From NCBI GenBank assembly GCA_934256705.1, contig CAKQPF010000057.1, positions 1 through 22,977 on the forward strand: a stretch of DNA of 22,977 nucleotides, given 5' to 3'. Within the stretch, counting starts at the first letter, position 1, and each line of letters begins with the position of its first letter. Of this stretch, positions 1 to 7,974 are shown in pieces. The translations under genes and the position numbers were made by a program. The notes beneath the pieces were generated by a model. The model ran no database searches. It saw only the letters and a program-made list of their open reading frames with translations, and had not been told where the DNA came from. This DNA comes from an uncultured Prevotella sp. (lineage in GTDB: Bacteria > Bacteroidota > Bacteroidia > Bacteroidales > Bacteroidaceae).

Positions 1-225
1 AAATTATGTATCGTTTGGCAACATGTTTTTGGGTTAGCATCTGCACAGCCCCCCACAGGGTTTGTCGGGTGCGCCAAGAATTCACACCAATATAGCCCAC
101 GTATTTCTACGAATATGTTTACTTTAGGTTGTAGTTATCGCATTTCGTATGGAAAGAAACACAATTTCCAAGATGTGGAATTAGATAATAAGGAACGTTC
201 TGGTGTCTTGGAATATGATAAATAA
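1..225 (+). CDS. Outer-membrane beta-barrel protein, C-terminal fragment (5' end outside window)
   Basis: An open frame enters at base 1 and runs 74 codons to TAA at 223-225 with no internal stop. The fragment contains WQHVFG, a polar loop, and then MFTLGCSYRISYGKK followed by a short charged tail ending EYDK. Alternating hydrophobic strands with aromatic residues close to a Lys-rich C-terminus are typical of the last strands of Bacteroidetes outer-membrane beta-barrel proteins (TonB-receptor-like, OMP_b-brl families). The exact family cannot be fixed from this piece. A strong hairpin begins 27 bases after the stop. The loop between the two strands includes a run of six C residues at 49-54, where a sequencing error or slippage would shift the frame, so the loop residues are less certain than the end. 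It is partial only because the window starts inside it. Confidence 0.7.
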   Translation, partial: KLCIVWQHVFGLASAQPPTGFVGCAKNSHQYSPRISTNMFTLGCSYRISYGKKHNFQDVELDNKERSGVLEYDK

Positions 226-251
226 TAACAATGTGCTATAAGACACTCAAA

Positions 252-293
252 AAGGTGGTCAGAATTACTCTTCTTAATAATTCTGACCACCTT
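252..293 (+). terminator. Strong inverted repeat, probable terminator
   Basis: A perfect 16-base inverted repeat (252-267 with 278-293) surrounds a 10-base loop and is followed by a T/A-rich stretch. It lies 27 bases downstream of the outer-membrane gene stop. Being symmetrical, it could act in both directions, but no minus-strand gene ends here. Confidence 0.8.
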
Positions 294-411
294 ATTATTA
301 TTCATTCGTATTTCTTTCTGCCAAGCCATATATTATAATGAACAACAAAAAAAAAAGAGTTCTTCACTCACTTTTTATGACTTTTTATGCAGAGAATTGA
401 AAATAATTTTG

Positions 412-419
412 TAACTTTG
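412..419 (+). promoter_or_regulatory. Bacteroidetes -7 promoter element for tRNA-Thr
   Basis: TAACTTTG matches the TAnnTTTG consensus of the primary Bacteroidetes sigma factor. It lies about 40 bases before the tRNA, the spacing expected for a short 5' leader. No clear -33 TTG was seen at the usual 19-21 base distance. Confidence 0.6.
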
Positions 420-459
420 CAAACGGTTTTACGAAAACATCATGTTTTCTCCAAATCAA

Positions 460-535
<76 letters not shown>

Positions 536-546
536 ATTTCTATGGT

Positions 547-578
547 AAGCCTCTCTGTTTAGAGAGGCTTTTTTCTTT
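547..578 (+). terminator. Intrinsic terminator of tRNA-Thr
   Basis: A perfect 10-base stem (547-556 with 561-570) with loop GTTT is followed by a T-rich tract through 578. This is a textbook rho-independent terminator just after the tRNA. The rest of the gap to 798 contains no gene I can support. Confidence 0.92.
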
Positions 579-798
579 ATGGTAGTTCTATAAATTACCA
601 CCGTCAGATAGAACTTAATTAGAATAATGACATTTTGTTATCTTTCGGACTCTTTTCGGCTCAAAGCGCAAGTTCGTTCTGTCGTCATACACCGCATAAC
701 TACTTCGTTCACTTACACTTTGACCTCGAAAATAGCCTCGAAATATAACAAAGCTAATTTATAAGAACCACCCTTTAACTATAGGCTTTAGGAATATC

Positions 799-3336
799 TT
801 ACTGCCCCATAAGTTTACTGAAGAGCGAGAACATCTGCATCACAGTTTCCTTACTTGCCACAGGAATCTTGATATTTGCCTCACCAGTTTCTTCATCTAC
901 ATCAACGATATTGTCGATAAGCTGTTGAGTAGCCTCAGGAGACTTCAATATCTCTGCAAGACCACTAAAGAAGGATACTCCCTGACTAATAAGTTGCTTC
1001 GGTTCACAAGAGACAGAAGATGAATGTGGTTTATGCACAACCTCGTCTGATATAAGACTCGTTACAGGGGACTTCTGTGTAGAACTTGTTGTAGTAGAAG
1101 CTGTTTCGGCATGAACTGGGCCTTCATCCGAGGATAGACTCACTTCCTCATCTACATACTCCACTTCTGGTATTTCTGGCGTCTCGGTCATCACCTCCGA
1201 AATATCGTCCATAAGTTTTTTGAACTTATTCTCATCAACAAATACAGTATCAGCTCCACCATCAAGTACTCCTTCAAACATATCTTTCTTGAATCGCAGT
1301 TTGCCAATCATACCCTCTTCTATTGAATCTTTAGACACAAGGTTGATAATCTGCACAGGCTTCTCCTGTCCTATACGGAATATACGCGCTATGCGCTGCT
1401 CCAATACCGCAGGGTTCCATGGCAAGTCAAGATTGATTATGGTGCTTGCCACCTGGAGATTGAGTCCTGTGGAACCCGCATCTGTCGAAATGAACACACG
1501 ACTCTCTGGAAGTGTTGTGAAATTCTCGACCAACTGTCCTCGCATCTTGGACGGGACCTTACCATTAAGATACTCATAACGTATGCCACGCTTATCCAAT
1601 TCCATAGCTATGAGACGCGTCATACGCTCCCATTCACTAAAGACAACAACCTTCTCGTCACCGCTTTCGAATACATTTTCAAGAAGATTTAATGCTTCTG
1701 CAATCTTTACATCATGACGATTATTCAGATTCTGGTCAAGAATAAAGGTACTATCTGCCACCATACGCATCTGCGCAAGCAATAGAAGTATTTTCTTTCT
1801 ATCTTGTTCAGAGATATAATGGTACTTCTGATACCTCTTCAGAATGATAGAGAGGTCCCACTTGAACTCCGCATGCATACTTGCCTGATTTGATGTCATA
1901 GGAACAAGAATATATTGGTCGTGCCGTTTTGGCAGTTGCAGTTGCACTCCCTTCTTTGTTCTTCTCAGCAAGCGGTGGCGTATAGCCTCTCCTACTGAAT
2001 TGAGATTCTTGTAACCTACAATAGCTCCGGTATCAGGATCTAACAGAATATGTTCATCGCGAAATTTGTAATACGGTCCGAGGCAAAACTGATCCACCAA
2101 CTCCATATTTGCATACAATTCCTCCAACTTATTCTCCATTGGTGTGCCAGACAACAACACCGAATACCGAGACTCTATCTTTCGCGCAGCTCGGGAGATA
2201 AGAGTGTCCCAATTCTTCAGACGTTGGATTTCGTCCATTATCAATATATCAGTAACAAGTTTCCCATGCAGTTTTATGTCATTGCACATAGCATGATATG
2301 AAACTATCTTATAAGGAGCACGACACTTATACAACGCAGAACGTTTTACTGGATTGCCCTCCACCACAATAACCTTCGGGCATAAACGACCATTTTCTAT
2401 ATATTCTTCAACATCCTCTACCCTCTCTCCTCCAGTAAATCTTTCAATTTCCTTTTTCCACTGATATTTCAGCGATGTAGGACACACGATAAGCACACTC
2501 TCTGCCATACCCTCTCTAAGGAATATTTCTGCAGAGGCGATAGCCTGTATCGTTTTTCCCAATCCCATCTCATCTGCAATGATTGCTTTACCTGCCTTCA
2601 CAGCAAAACGTATTCCCTCCTTTTGGTACGGATAAAGACGTACGGTAAGCATACTATCAAGTATCTTGTCTGAATAATTTCTATCAATGAGCAGACGACG
2701 TTTTTCCTTTCCACGCTCATCTATAATAAAGTCCAATGCATCACCATAGCAACGAAATTCCGGATCAATAGCCTTTGCTGCCTGAATGAAAACTTCAAAT
2801 TTCGTATAAGCAGAAGGAAGTATATTGCCAGTTTCATCGAAGAAATCATTCGCAAGACGTTTAATCTCTTCTCGATTGTTATTCCCGATACGCAATTTCA
2901 CAGTCCGAGGTCCTTTGTAGTCAATATACACAGACGAATAATCTGGTGCAGACCACAGAACCTTTTTCCTTTTCTTCTTCATCCACTGTTTCACAGCCTC
3001 AAGATGCTTACAGGTGCCAAGTTGTGAAGTTTTGAAATCAAAGCATGAGCAGTAATTCCAGATGCTATCCTTTCCACGATATACGACCTTATAATCATTT
3101 CCTGTAATGGCGTTACCAACACAAAACTCGCCACAACTATATTTCTCATCCACCATCTTTATAGCGAATGTTTCCTTTGCAGCTTGCTGCTGTCGTAATG
3201 CTATCTGCCATTCTGTCAATGACATTCCAGAAGGCTTATAGATATTATTCAGCTTAGGTGTCACAACCTTTGCTCTCTTACGTTTCGTTTTCTTAGCAGT
3301 CTTTCCTACTTCATTATCTTTGCTATTACGTATCAT
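799..3336 (-). CDS. SWIM zinc-finger, Snf2-family helicase-like ATPase
   Basis: A DNA-dependent ATPase of superfamily 2, probably a DNA translocase that remodels protein-DNA complexes or assists repair. Numbering from the ATG at 3336 (845 aa): a basic N-terminus; a SWIM zinc finger C96-x-C98...C109-x-H111; Walker A DEMGLGKT 255-262; motif II DEIQ 368-371; motif III SGTP 396-399; motif V TDAGSTGLNLQ near 618-628; motif VI QRIARIFRIGQ 647-657. A Ser/Thr/Glu-rich linker (about 715-780) leads to a roughly 60-residue hydrophobic C-terminal segment ending FSKLMGQ. The frame extends three codons further to a TTG at 3345, but ATG is the likelier start. A TAnnTTTG element lies about 65 bases upstream of the ATG. 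The gene stands alone on the minus strand, with a PBP1A terminator before it. Family assignment is firm; the specific cellular role is not known. Confidence 0.93.
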   Translation of the reverse strand: MIRNSKDNEVGKTAKKTKRKRAKVVTPKLNNIYKPSGMSLTEWQIALRQQQAAKETFAIKMVDEKYSCGEFCVGNAITGNDYKVVYRGKDSIWNYCSCFDFKTSQLGTCKHLEAVKQWMKKKRKKVLWSAPDYSSVYIDYKGPRTVKLRIGNNNREEIKRLANDFFDETGNILPSAYTKFEVFIQAAKAIDPEFRCYGDALDFIIDERGKEKRRLLIDRNYSDKILDSMLTVRLYPYQKEGIRFAVKAGKAIIADEMGLGKTIQAIASAEIFLREGMAESVLIVCPTSLKYQWKKEIERFTGGERVEDVEEYIENGRLCPKVIVVEGNPVKRSALYKCRAPYKIVSYHAMCNDIKLHGKLVTDILIMDEIQRLKNWDTLISRAARKIESRYSVLLSGTPMENKLEELYANMELVDQFCLGPYYKFRDEHILLDPDTGAIVGYKNLNSVGEAIRHRLLRRTKKGVQLQLPKRHDQYILVPMTSNQASMHAEFKWDLSIILKRYQKYHYISEQDRKKILLLLAQMRMVADSTFILDQNLNNRHDVKIAEALNLLENVFESGDEKVVVFSEWERMTRLIAMELDKRGIRYEYLNGKVPSKMRGQLVENFTTLPESRVFISTDAGSTGLNLQVASTIINLDLPWNPAVLEQRIARIFRIGQEKPVQIINLVSKDSIEEGMIGKLRFKKDMFEGVLDGGADTVFVDENKFKKLMDDISEVMTETPEIPEVEYVDEEVSLSSDEGPVHAETASTTTSSTQKSPVTSLISDEVVHKPHSSSVSCEPKQLISQGVSFFSGLAEILKSPEATQQLIDNIVDVDEETGEANIKIPVASKETVMQMFSLFSKLMGQ

Positions 3337-3401
3337 AGATAACAATATCTGTTGGGTTCTGAGTGAATATCAGATTGCTTTGTATCAAATTGTTACAAAT
3401 G

Positions 3402-3409
3402 CAAAACTA
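3402..3409 (-). promoter_or_regulatory. -7 promoter element for the Snf2 gene
   Basis: On the minus strand this reads TAGTTTTG, a match to TAnnTTTG, followed by C. It lies about 65 bases before the proposed ATG. No convincing -33 element was found. Confidence 0.5.
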
Positions 3410-3452
3410 TAAATAATCTTGCTTTACTTTTGTGTAAAATAGCAGAATGTCA

Positions 3453-3470
3453 TCCGATTAGGGAATCGGA
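3453..3470. other. Small perfect hairpin upstream of the Snf2 promoter
   Basis: TCCGATT and AATCGGA form a 7-base stem around loop AGGG. There is no T-tract on either side, so it is not a clear terminator. It sits between the PBP1A terminator and the Snf2 -7 element and could be an operator or chance. Confidence 0.3.
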
Positions 3471-3534
3471 CTGAAACAAAGCTGACCTGATTTGATTATT
3501 CAAAATTATTAATAAAATAAGAATATAAAGACAC

Positions 3535-3579
3535 GCAAGTGCTTATTGATTCTTTTAAGCAAAATCAATAAGCACTTGC
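3535..3579 (-). terminator. Terminator after PBP1A
   Basis: A perfect 17-base inverted repeat (3535-3551 with 3563-3579) with an 11-base loop lies 10 bases after the PBP1A stop in the direction of transcription. On the minus strand the stem is followed by a T/A-rich stretch. Confidence 0.85.
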
Positions 3580-3589
3580 TAAATAATTA

Positions 3590-6100
3590 CTATAGGTTAT
3601 CCAAAGTCACTTCTTCGCCTTCTTCTTTCTTCTCATCTAAAACAGAAGCTGGCGACACTTTGTGATGAATCGGATTTCCATTTTCATCAATCAATATCAA
3701 TGCATCAACTGTTTCAACAGAATCCACAGCAGCAGTATCACGGCGTGCACTTTTATATTGACATTCATACATTGACATATCTACATCAATACCATTAGGT
3801 TTCTGGAACTTACCGCGGTATTTTTCAAAAGCCGGGTCTGCCAATACAGACTGCAAGAAATATCCGCAAATAGGCAGAGCCGTACGTGAACCTTGTCCTA
3901 AAGCCCCTGTGCGGAAATGAATACATCGGTATTCTCCTCCAACCCATGCTCCTACGACAAGATGCGGACTAACTCCCATAAACCATGCATCAGAGTGATT
4001 GTTTGAGGTTCCAGTCTTACCACCAAATTCTGTATCACGAAAATCTCCTACATATCCCCAAAGGCTCTGGGAGGTTCCTCCAGCATCACGCATACCAGCC
4101 TGAAGTAATTTCTGCATAAAGAAAGCAGCCTTCAGACTTATGGCCTGCTTCTGTTCGGTTGGAGCTACATAAATCTCATTACCATCTCTGTCAAGAATTT
4201 TCGTAACAAGAATTGCTTCATCATGAGCCTTACCATAATTTGCAACTGTACTATAGGCATTTGCCAATTCCAGAAGGTTTACATCACTGGAGCCAAGTGC
4301 AAGAGAAGGTGCATCATCAAGAGGGCTCTTTATACCCATTGCATGCGCAGTTTCAATGATATTCTTAATTCCCATTTCTTGACCAAGACGCACTGCAACG
4401 GAGTTTATACTACGGGCAAATGCAGCTCTCAGAGGCATTGAATCGTTACTAAAAGTTCCATTTGCATTTGTAGGAGACCATGTAACCTCTTTTTTCTTAG
4501 CCTTGTCCCATACTTGCATAGAAAAATATTCATCTCTTCGTTTGTCACATGGAGTCAGACCTTGTTCCATAGCTTCTGTATAAACGAAGAGTTTGAATGT
4601 AGATCCTGGCTGTCGTTGCGCTGTCACCTTATCATATTTCCAATGATTGAAATCTATGTCGCCCACCCATGCCTTAACATGAGACGTTTCAGGCTCCATA
4701 GCGACAAAGGCGCAATGCATGAAACGTACCATATAGCGTATGGAGTCCATAGTTGACATTTCCATTTCTATCTCACCCTTCTCGTAATCGAAAAGCTTTA
4801 CCTTGTGAGGCTTGTTGAGATAATAGGTTATAGAGTCAGGCTGGTCGGGAAATTTGGACTGCAACTGCTTGTAAACATTTTGTTTTTTTGCAATATCTTC
4901 GATAAAGCCTGCTATTTCCTGATGTCTTTCATCTTGCCAAGGGTTTTCATTTCCCCAATGGTTACGGAAATTTCTCTGCACCTGTCGCATCTGTTTTATA
5001 ACAGCTTGTTCCGCATATTTCTGCATTCTCGAATCCACTGTAGTATAAATCTTCAACCCTGAAGTGTAAAGATCATTTCCAGTTTCTTCACACCAAGATG
5101 AAAGATATTTAGCCACAGCCTCACGGAAATACTTGGCCTGACCATCATAATTGTCTTCTACTTTAAACTCAGAAACATCAATTGCTACCTCTTTAAGGGA
5201 ATTGTAATCTTCTTGTGAAAGATCCCCATGCAAGCGCATATTATCAAGGACTACATTACGGCGTTGAATGCAGTTTTCTGGATGAGAAATAGGATTGTAG
5301 TATGTAGTGGCCTTCAACATTCCAACAAGAATGGCACACTGGTCAGTTGTCAACTTATCAGGAGTAGTATTGAAATATGTTTTAGCTGCAGTCTTGATTC
5401 CATAGGCATTATGACCAAAATCCACAGTATTGGCATATTGTGTCAATATTTCTTTCTTTCCGTTGTCTCGTCCTTCTGTATATGAGAAATAAAGCTCAAA
5501 TTTTACTGCAGTAATCCACTCCTTAGTCTTCATAATCAGCATTTTGACTCCAGGAATCTTACCGATAAGTCCAGTACTATACTTAGTACGTACTCGGAAC
5601 ATGTTCTTTGCCAACTGCTGAGTAATGGTAGATGCGCCACGACCGCCACGACCTGTAGCCGCATCCTTTGCAGCTCCCAGTATTCCAAGAGGGTCTATAC
5701 CCCAGTGATCATAAAATCTTTCATCCTCAGTATCTATAAGAGCACGCCAGAACATCGGATTGACATCTTCATATTTCACCGGTGTTCTATTCTGGTTAAA
5801 ATATTTTCCGAGCAATACGCCATCTGCAGAATAAAGTTCACTTGCCTCATTTGTCTTATGCTCACTGATATCAATCCATCCTGGAGACTTACCAAAGAGC
5901 CAGAATAAATTCATATCTACAGCACCAAGATATAGGAAAAAAGAAACGATAAGAGTGCCAATGACTGCTGTAGTCTTGACATACCATTTACGTCCTACAT
6001 ACAATGATTTGTACCATGCCCAGAAAACACTCCATTTTCCAGAGATGTAATTGAAGAATTTCTTAATGATTTTCATATTACTCCAAAAGGGATTCCCCAT
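3590..6100 (-). CDS. mrcA: Penicillin-binding protein 1A, bifunctional peptidoglycan synthase
   Basis: A class A PBP that polymerises lipid II and cross-links the stem peptides at the outer face of the inner membrane. The 836 residues contain a short cytoplasmic N-terminus, one membrane segment (about 41-63), a GT51 glycosyltransferase domain with catalytic E125 in TEDERFYDHWG and the GASTITQQLAKN motif (155-166), and a transpeptidase domain with S500-T-F-K503, S564-I-N566 and K695-T-G697. The C-terminus is a Glu-rich tail. All catalytic motifs are present. The start is uncertain. The first ATG (6100) has no clear ribosome-binding site, whereas the in-frame ATG at 6076 (residue 9) is preceded by GGAG at 4 bases, inside the longer reading. 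A TTG-N19-TAnnTTTG promoter lies just upstream, so this gene can be transcribed separately from miaA. Confidence 0.97.
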   Translation of the reverse strand: MGNPFWSNMKIIKKFFNYISGKWSVFWAWYKSLYVGRKWYVKTTAVIGTLIVSFFLYLGAVDMNLFWLFGKSPGWIDISEHKTNEASELYSADGVLLGKYFNQNRTPVKYEDVNPMFWRALIDTEDERFYDHWGIDPLGILGAAKDAATGRGGRGASTITQQLAKNMFRVRTKYSTGLIGKIPGVKMLIMKTKEWITAVKFELYFSYTEGRDNGKKEILTQYANTVDFGHNAYGIKTAAKTYFNTTPDKLTTDQCAILVGMLKATTYYNPISHPENCIQRRNVVLDNMRLHGDLSQEDYNSLKEVAIDVSEFKVEDNYDGQAKYFREAVAKYLSSWCEETGNDLYTSGLKIYTTVDSRMQKYAEQAVIKQMRQVQRNFRNHWGNENPWQDERHQEIAGFIEDIAKKQNVYKQLQSKFPDQPDSITYYLNKPHKVKLFDYEKGEIEMEMSTMDSIRYMVRFMHCAFVAMEPETSHVKAWVGDIDFNHWKYDKVTAQRQPGSTFKLFVYTEAMEQGLTPCDKRRDEYFSMQVWDKAKKKEVTWSPTNANGTFSNDSMPLRAAFARSINSVAVRLGQEMGIKNIIETAHAMGIKSPLDDAPSLALGSSDVNLLELANAYSTVANYGKAHDEAILVTKILDRDGNEIYVAPTEQKQAISLKAAFFMQKLLQAGMRDAGGTSQSLWGYVGDFRDTEFGGKTGTSNNHSDAWFMGVSPHLVVGAWVGGEYRCIHFRTGALGQGSRTALPICGYFLQSVLADPAFEKYRGKFQKPNGIDVDMSMYECQYKSARRDTAAVDSVETVDALILIDENGNPIHHKVSPASVLDEKKEEGEEVTLDNL

Positions 6101-6145
6101 TTTATTTATACATTATAACTTCAATAAATATTCTCATTTAAGTTA

Positions 6146-6175
6146 CAAAGGTAATAAAAAGAGCGCAATCTACAA
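6146..6175 (-). promoter_or_regulatory. Bacteroidetes-type promoter for PBP1A
   Basis: On the minus strand, TTG (6173-6175) is separated by 19 bases from TACCTTTG (6146-6153), matching both the -33 and -7 elements and their spacing. The -33 element ends just before the last bases of miaA's stop codon (6170-6172), so the promoter overlaps the end of the upstream gene. Confidence 0.75.
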
Positions 6176-7060
6176 TTGCGAATCGATATATTTTATGATT
6201 TCTTTAATATTTTCGGGATGAAACCACACCATTTCTGCATCACGCTTGTACCAAGTAAGCTGTTTTCTTGCATAACGTCGAGTATTACTTTGAATCTGCC
6301 TCACAGCTTCTTCATAAGGAATTATCCCATCAAAATACTGAAACAGTTCCTTATAACCTACAGTATTCAGTGAATTATCTGTTCTAAAAGGCAACATTTT
6401 CCTGGCTTCTTCCTCAAGACCTTGCTCCATCATTTCGAGAACGCGAGCATTTATGCGCTCATATAGCTCATCTCTGTCTCTGTTCAATCCAATTTTAATA
6501 ATTCTAAATGGTCGTATTTTCTTCTCTCCTACTCTATATGACGAATATGTATTACCTGTTTGGTAACAAATTTCAAGGGCATGAATGATACGTCGTGGAT
6601 TCTTTCTATCAACTACTTCATAATGTAACGGATCGAGTCGTTTCAATTCATCGAGGAGGGAATCGAGCCCTTCTTCCGCGAATTTCCGCTTCATCATTTC
6701 ACGGATATCATCTCTAACAGTAGGAATATCGTCAATACCATTACAGACAGCATCAATATACATCATAGATCCGCCTGTCAAAAGATGGAGATTCTTATCA
6801 GATTTCTCAATCAGTTGAAGCACTTCCTGCTCAAATAAAGAAGCAGAATAATAATCGCCAACATGATGATTGCCGACAAAGTAATGCCGCACCCTCTCCA
6901 TTTGCTCGACAGAAGGTGCGGCAGTACCTATTGGTATTTCCGAAAAAATCTGACGGGAGTCGGCATTTATGATATCAATACCATAATGCTCTGCAATCTG
7001 AAGACACAGTTCAGTCTTGCCAACTCCCGTCGGACCTGTAATTACAATAAGTTGCTTCAT
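6170..7060 (-). CDS. miaA: tRNA dimethylallyltransferase
   Basis: Transfers a dimethylallyl group from DMAPP to N6 of A37 in tRNAs that read codons starting with U, the first step towards ms2i6A. The 296-residue length is normal for MiaA. The P-loop GPTGVGKT is at 9-16, the substrate motif DSRQ at 34-37, and the family motif KNPRRIIHALEI lies in the middle, with NTVGYKEL towards the C-terminus. The ATG at 7060 is 7 bases after the lpxA stop, so the two are almost certainly co-transcribed. This lpxA-miaA adjacency is common in Bacteroidetes. Confidence 0.97.
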   Translation of the reverse strand: MKQLIVITGPTGVGKTELCLQIAEHYGIDIINADSRQIFSEIPIGTAAPSVEQMERVRHYFVGNHHVGDYYSASLFEQEVLQLIEKSDKNLHLLTGGSMMYIDAVCNGIDDIPTVRDDIREMMKRKFAEEGLDSLLDELKRLDPLHYEVVDRKNPRRIIHALEICYQTGNTYSSYRVGEKKIRPFRIIKIGLNRDRDELYERINARVLEMMEQGLEEEARKMLPFRTDNSLNTVGYKELFQYFDGIIPYEEAVRQIQSNTRRYARKQLTWYKRDAEMVWFHPENIKEIIKYIDSQL

Positions 7061-7067
7061 TTAGAAA

Positions 7068-7838
7068 CTATCGGATTATACCGCGTTGTGCAGTCTCTAC
7101 GAAATCGATGATGTATTCTATCTCCTTTGTCATTGGAAGCGTTGCCATAATTTCTGCTATACCTTCCTTTAGGATACCCTTCGAGTAAAGTATGTCATAG
7201 GCCTTTCTAATAAGTTCTATTGTCTCCAAAGAGAAACCGCGACGACGAAGACCTATAAGATTGAGACCTGCATATTTGATTGGCTCTTTACCTGCAATTA
7301 CAAAAGGAGGAATATCCTGACTTGTACGACTACCGCCCTGTATCATAACGTAACCACCAATATGACAGAACTGATGAACAAGAACAGAACCTGAGACTAT
7401 TGCACAGTCATCAACGACTACTTCACCAGCAAACTTCGTAGAATTGCCTATGATGCAGTTACTGCCTATCACACAATCGTGAGCGATATGCATATTTTCC
7501 ATAAGGAGATTGTTACTGCCTACCTTAGTTGTTCCTTTTGACGCCGTACCACGAGAGATTGTTACATTCTCACGGATGGAGTTATTATCTCCAATTTCAC
7601 ATGTTGTAATCTCTCCTTTGAATTTCAAATCCTGCGGTTTTGTAGAAATACTTGCTCCTGGAAAAATTTCATTACCCGAGCCGAGACGTGTTCCTTGATT
7701 CAAGGTAACACTATTCTGAAAGACATTATTGTCTCCAATTACCACATCAGCATCAATATAACAGAAAGGACCTATTATGTTGTTGTCTCCCAATTTCGCA
7801 TCAGGATGGACAAATGCCATTGGACTTATCTGATTCAT
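7068..7838 (-). CDS. lpxA: Acyl-ACP--UDP-N-acetylglucosamine O-acyltransferase
   Basis: Catalyses the first committed step of lipid A synthesis, moving a 3-hydroxyacyl chain from ACP to the 3-OH of UDP-GlcNAc in the cytoplasm. The 256 residues are built of left-handed beta-helix hexapeptide repeats, with a C-terminal helical region ending TAQRGIIR, as in E. coli LpxA. HIAHDC gives H117 and catalytic H120 (E. coli H122 and H125), and VHQF (154-157) matches the E. coli H160 region. Glycine 168 aligns by hand with E. coli G173, the acyl-chain ruler, which allows a long chain; this is inference. It lies 136 bases downstream of lpxC-fabZ. Confidence 0.97.
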   Translation of the reverse strand: MNQISPMAFVHPDAKLGDNNIIGPFCYIDADVVIGDNNVFQNSVTLNQGTRLGSGNEIFPGASISTKPQDLKFKGEITTCEIGDNNSIRENVTISRGTASKGTTKVGSNNLLMENMHIAHDCVIGSNCIIGNSTKFAGEVVVDDCAIVSGSVLVHQFCHIGGYVMIQGGSRTSQDIPPFVIAGKEPIKYAGLNLIGLRRRGFSLETIELIRKAYDILYSKGILKEGIAEIMATLPMTKEIEYIIDFVETAQRGIIR

Positions 7839-7974
7839 AATTCTTATTTTTTATTTTATCAAAATCACTCAGTTATATTGTTTAGCATTTACCATCTCAC
7901 TTCATAATATTGAAAAGGCAAACGCCTACACAAATCAAGGACAATGGATGCCAATAACCAAGTGATTTGAAGGA

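Noticed and set aside
135..329. 64-codon minus-strand frame near the left edge
   Set aside because: It runs through the terminator hairpin and opposes the barrel gene, so it is not a credible gene.
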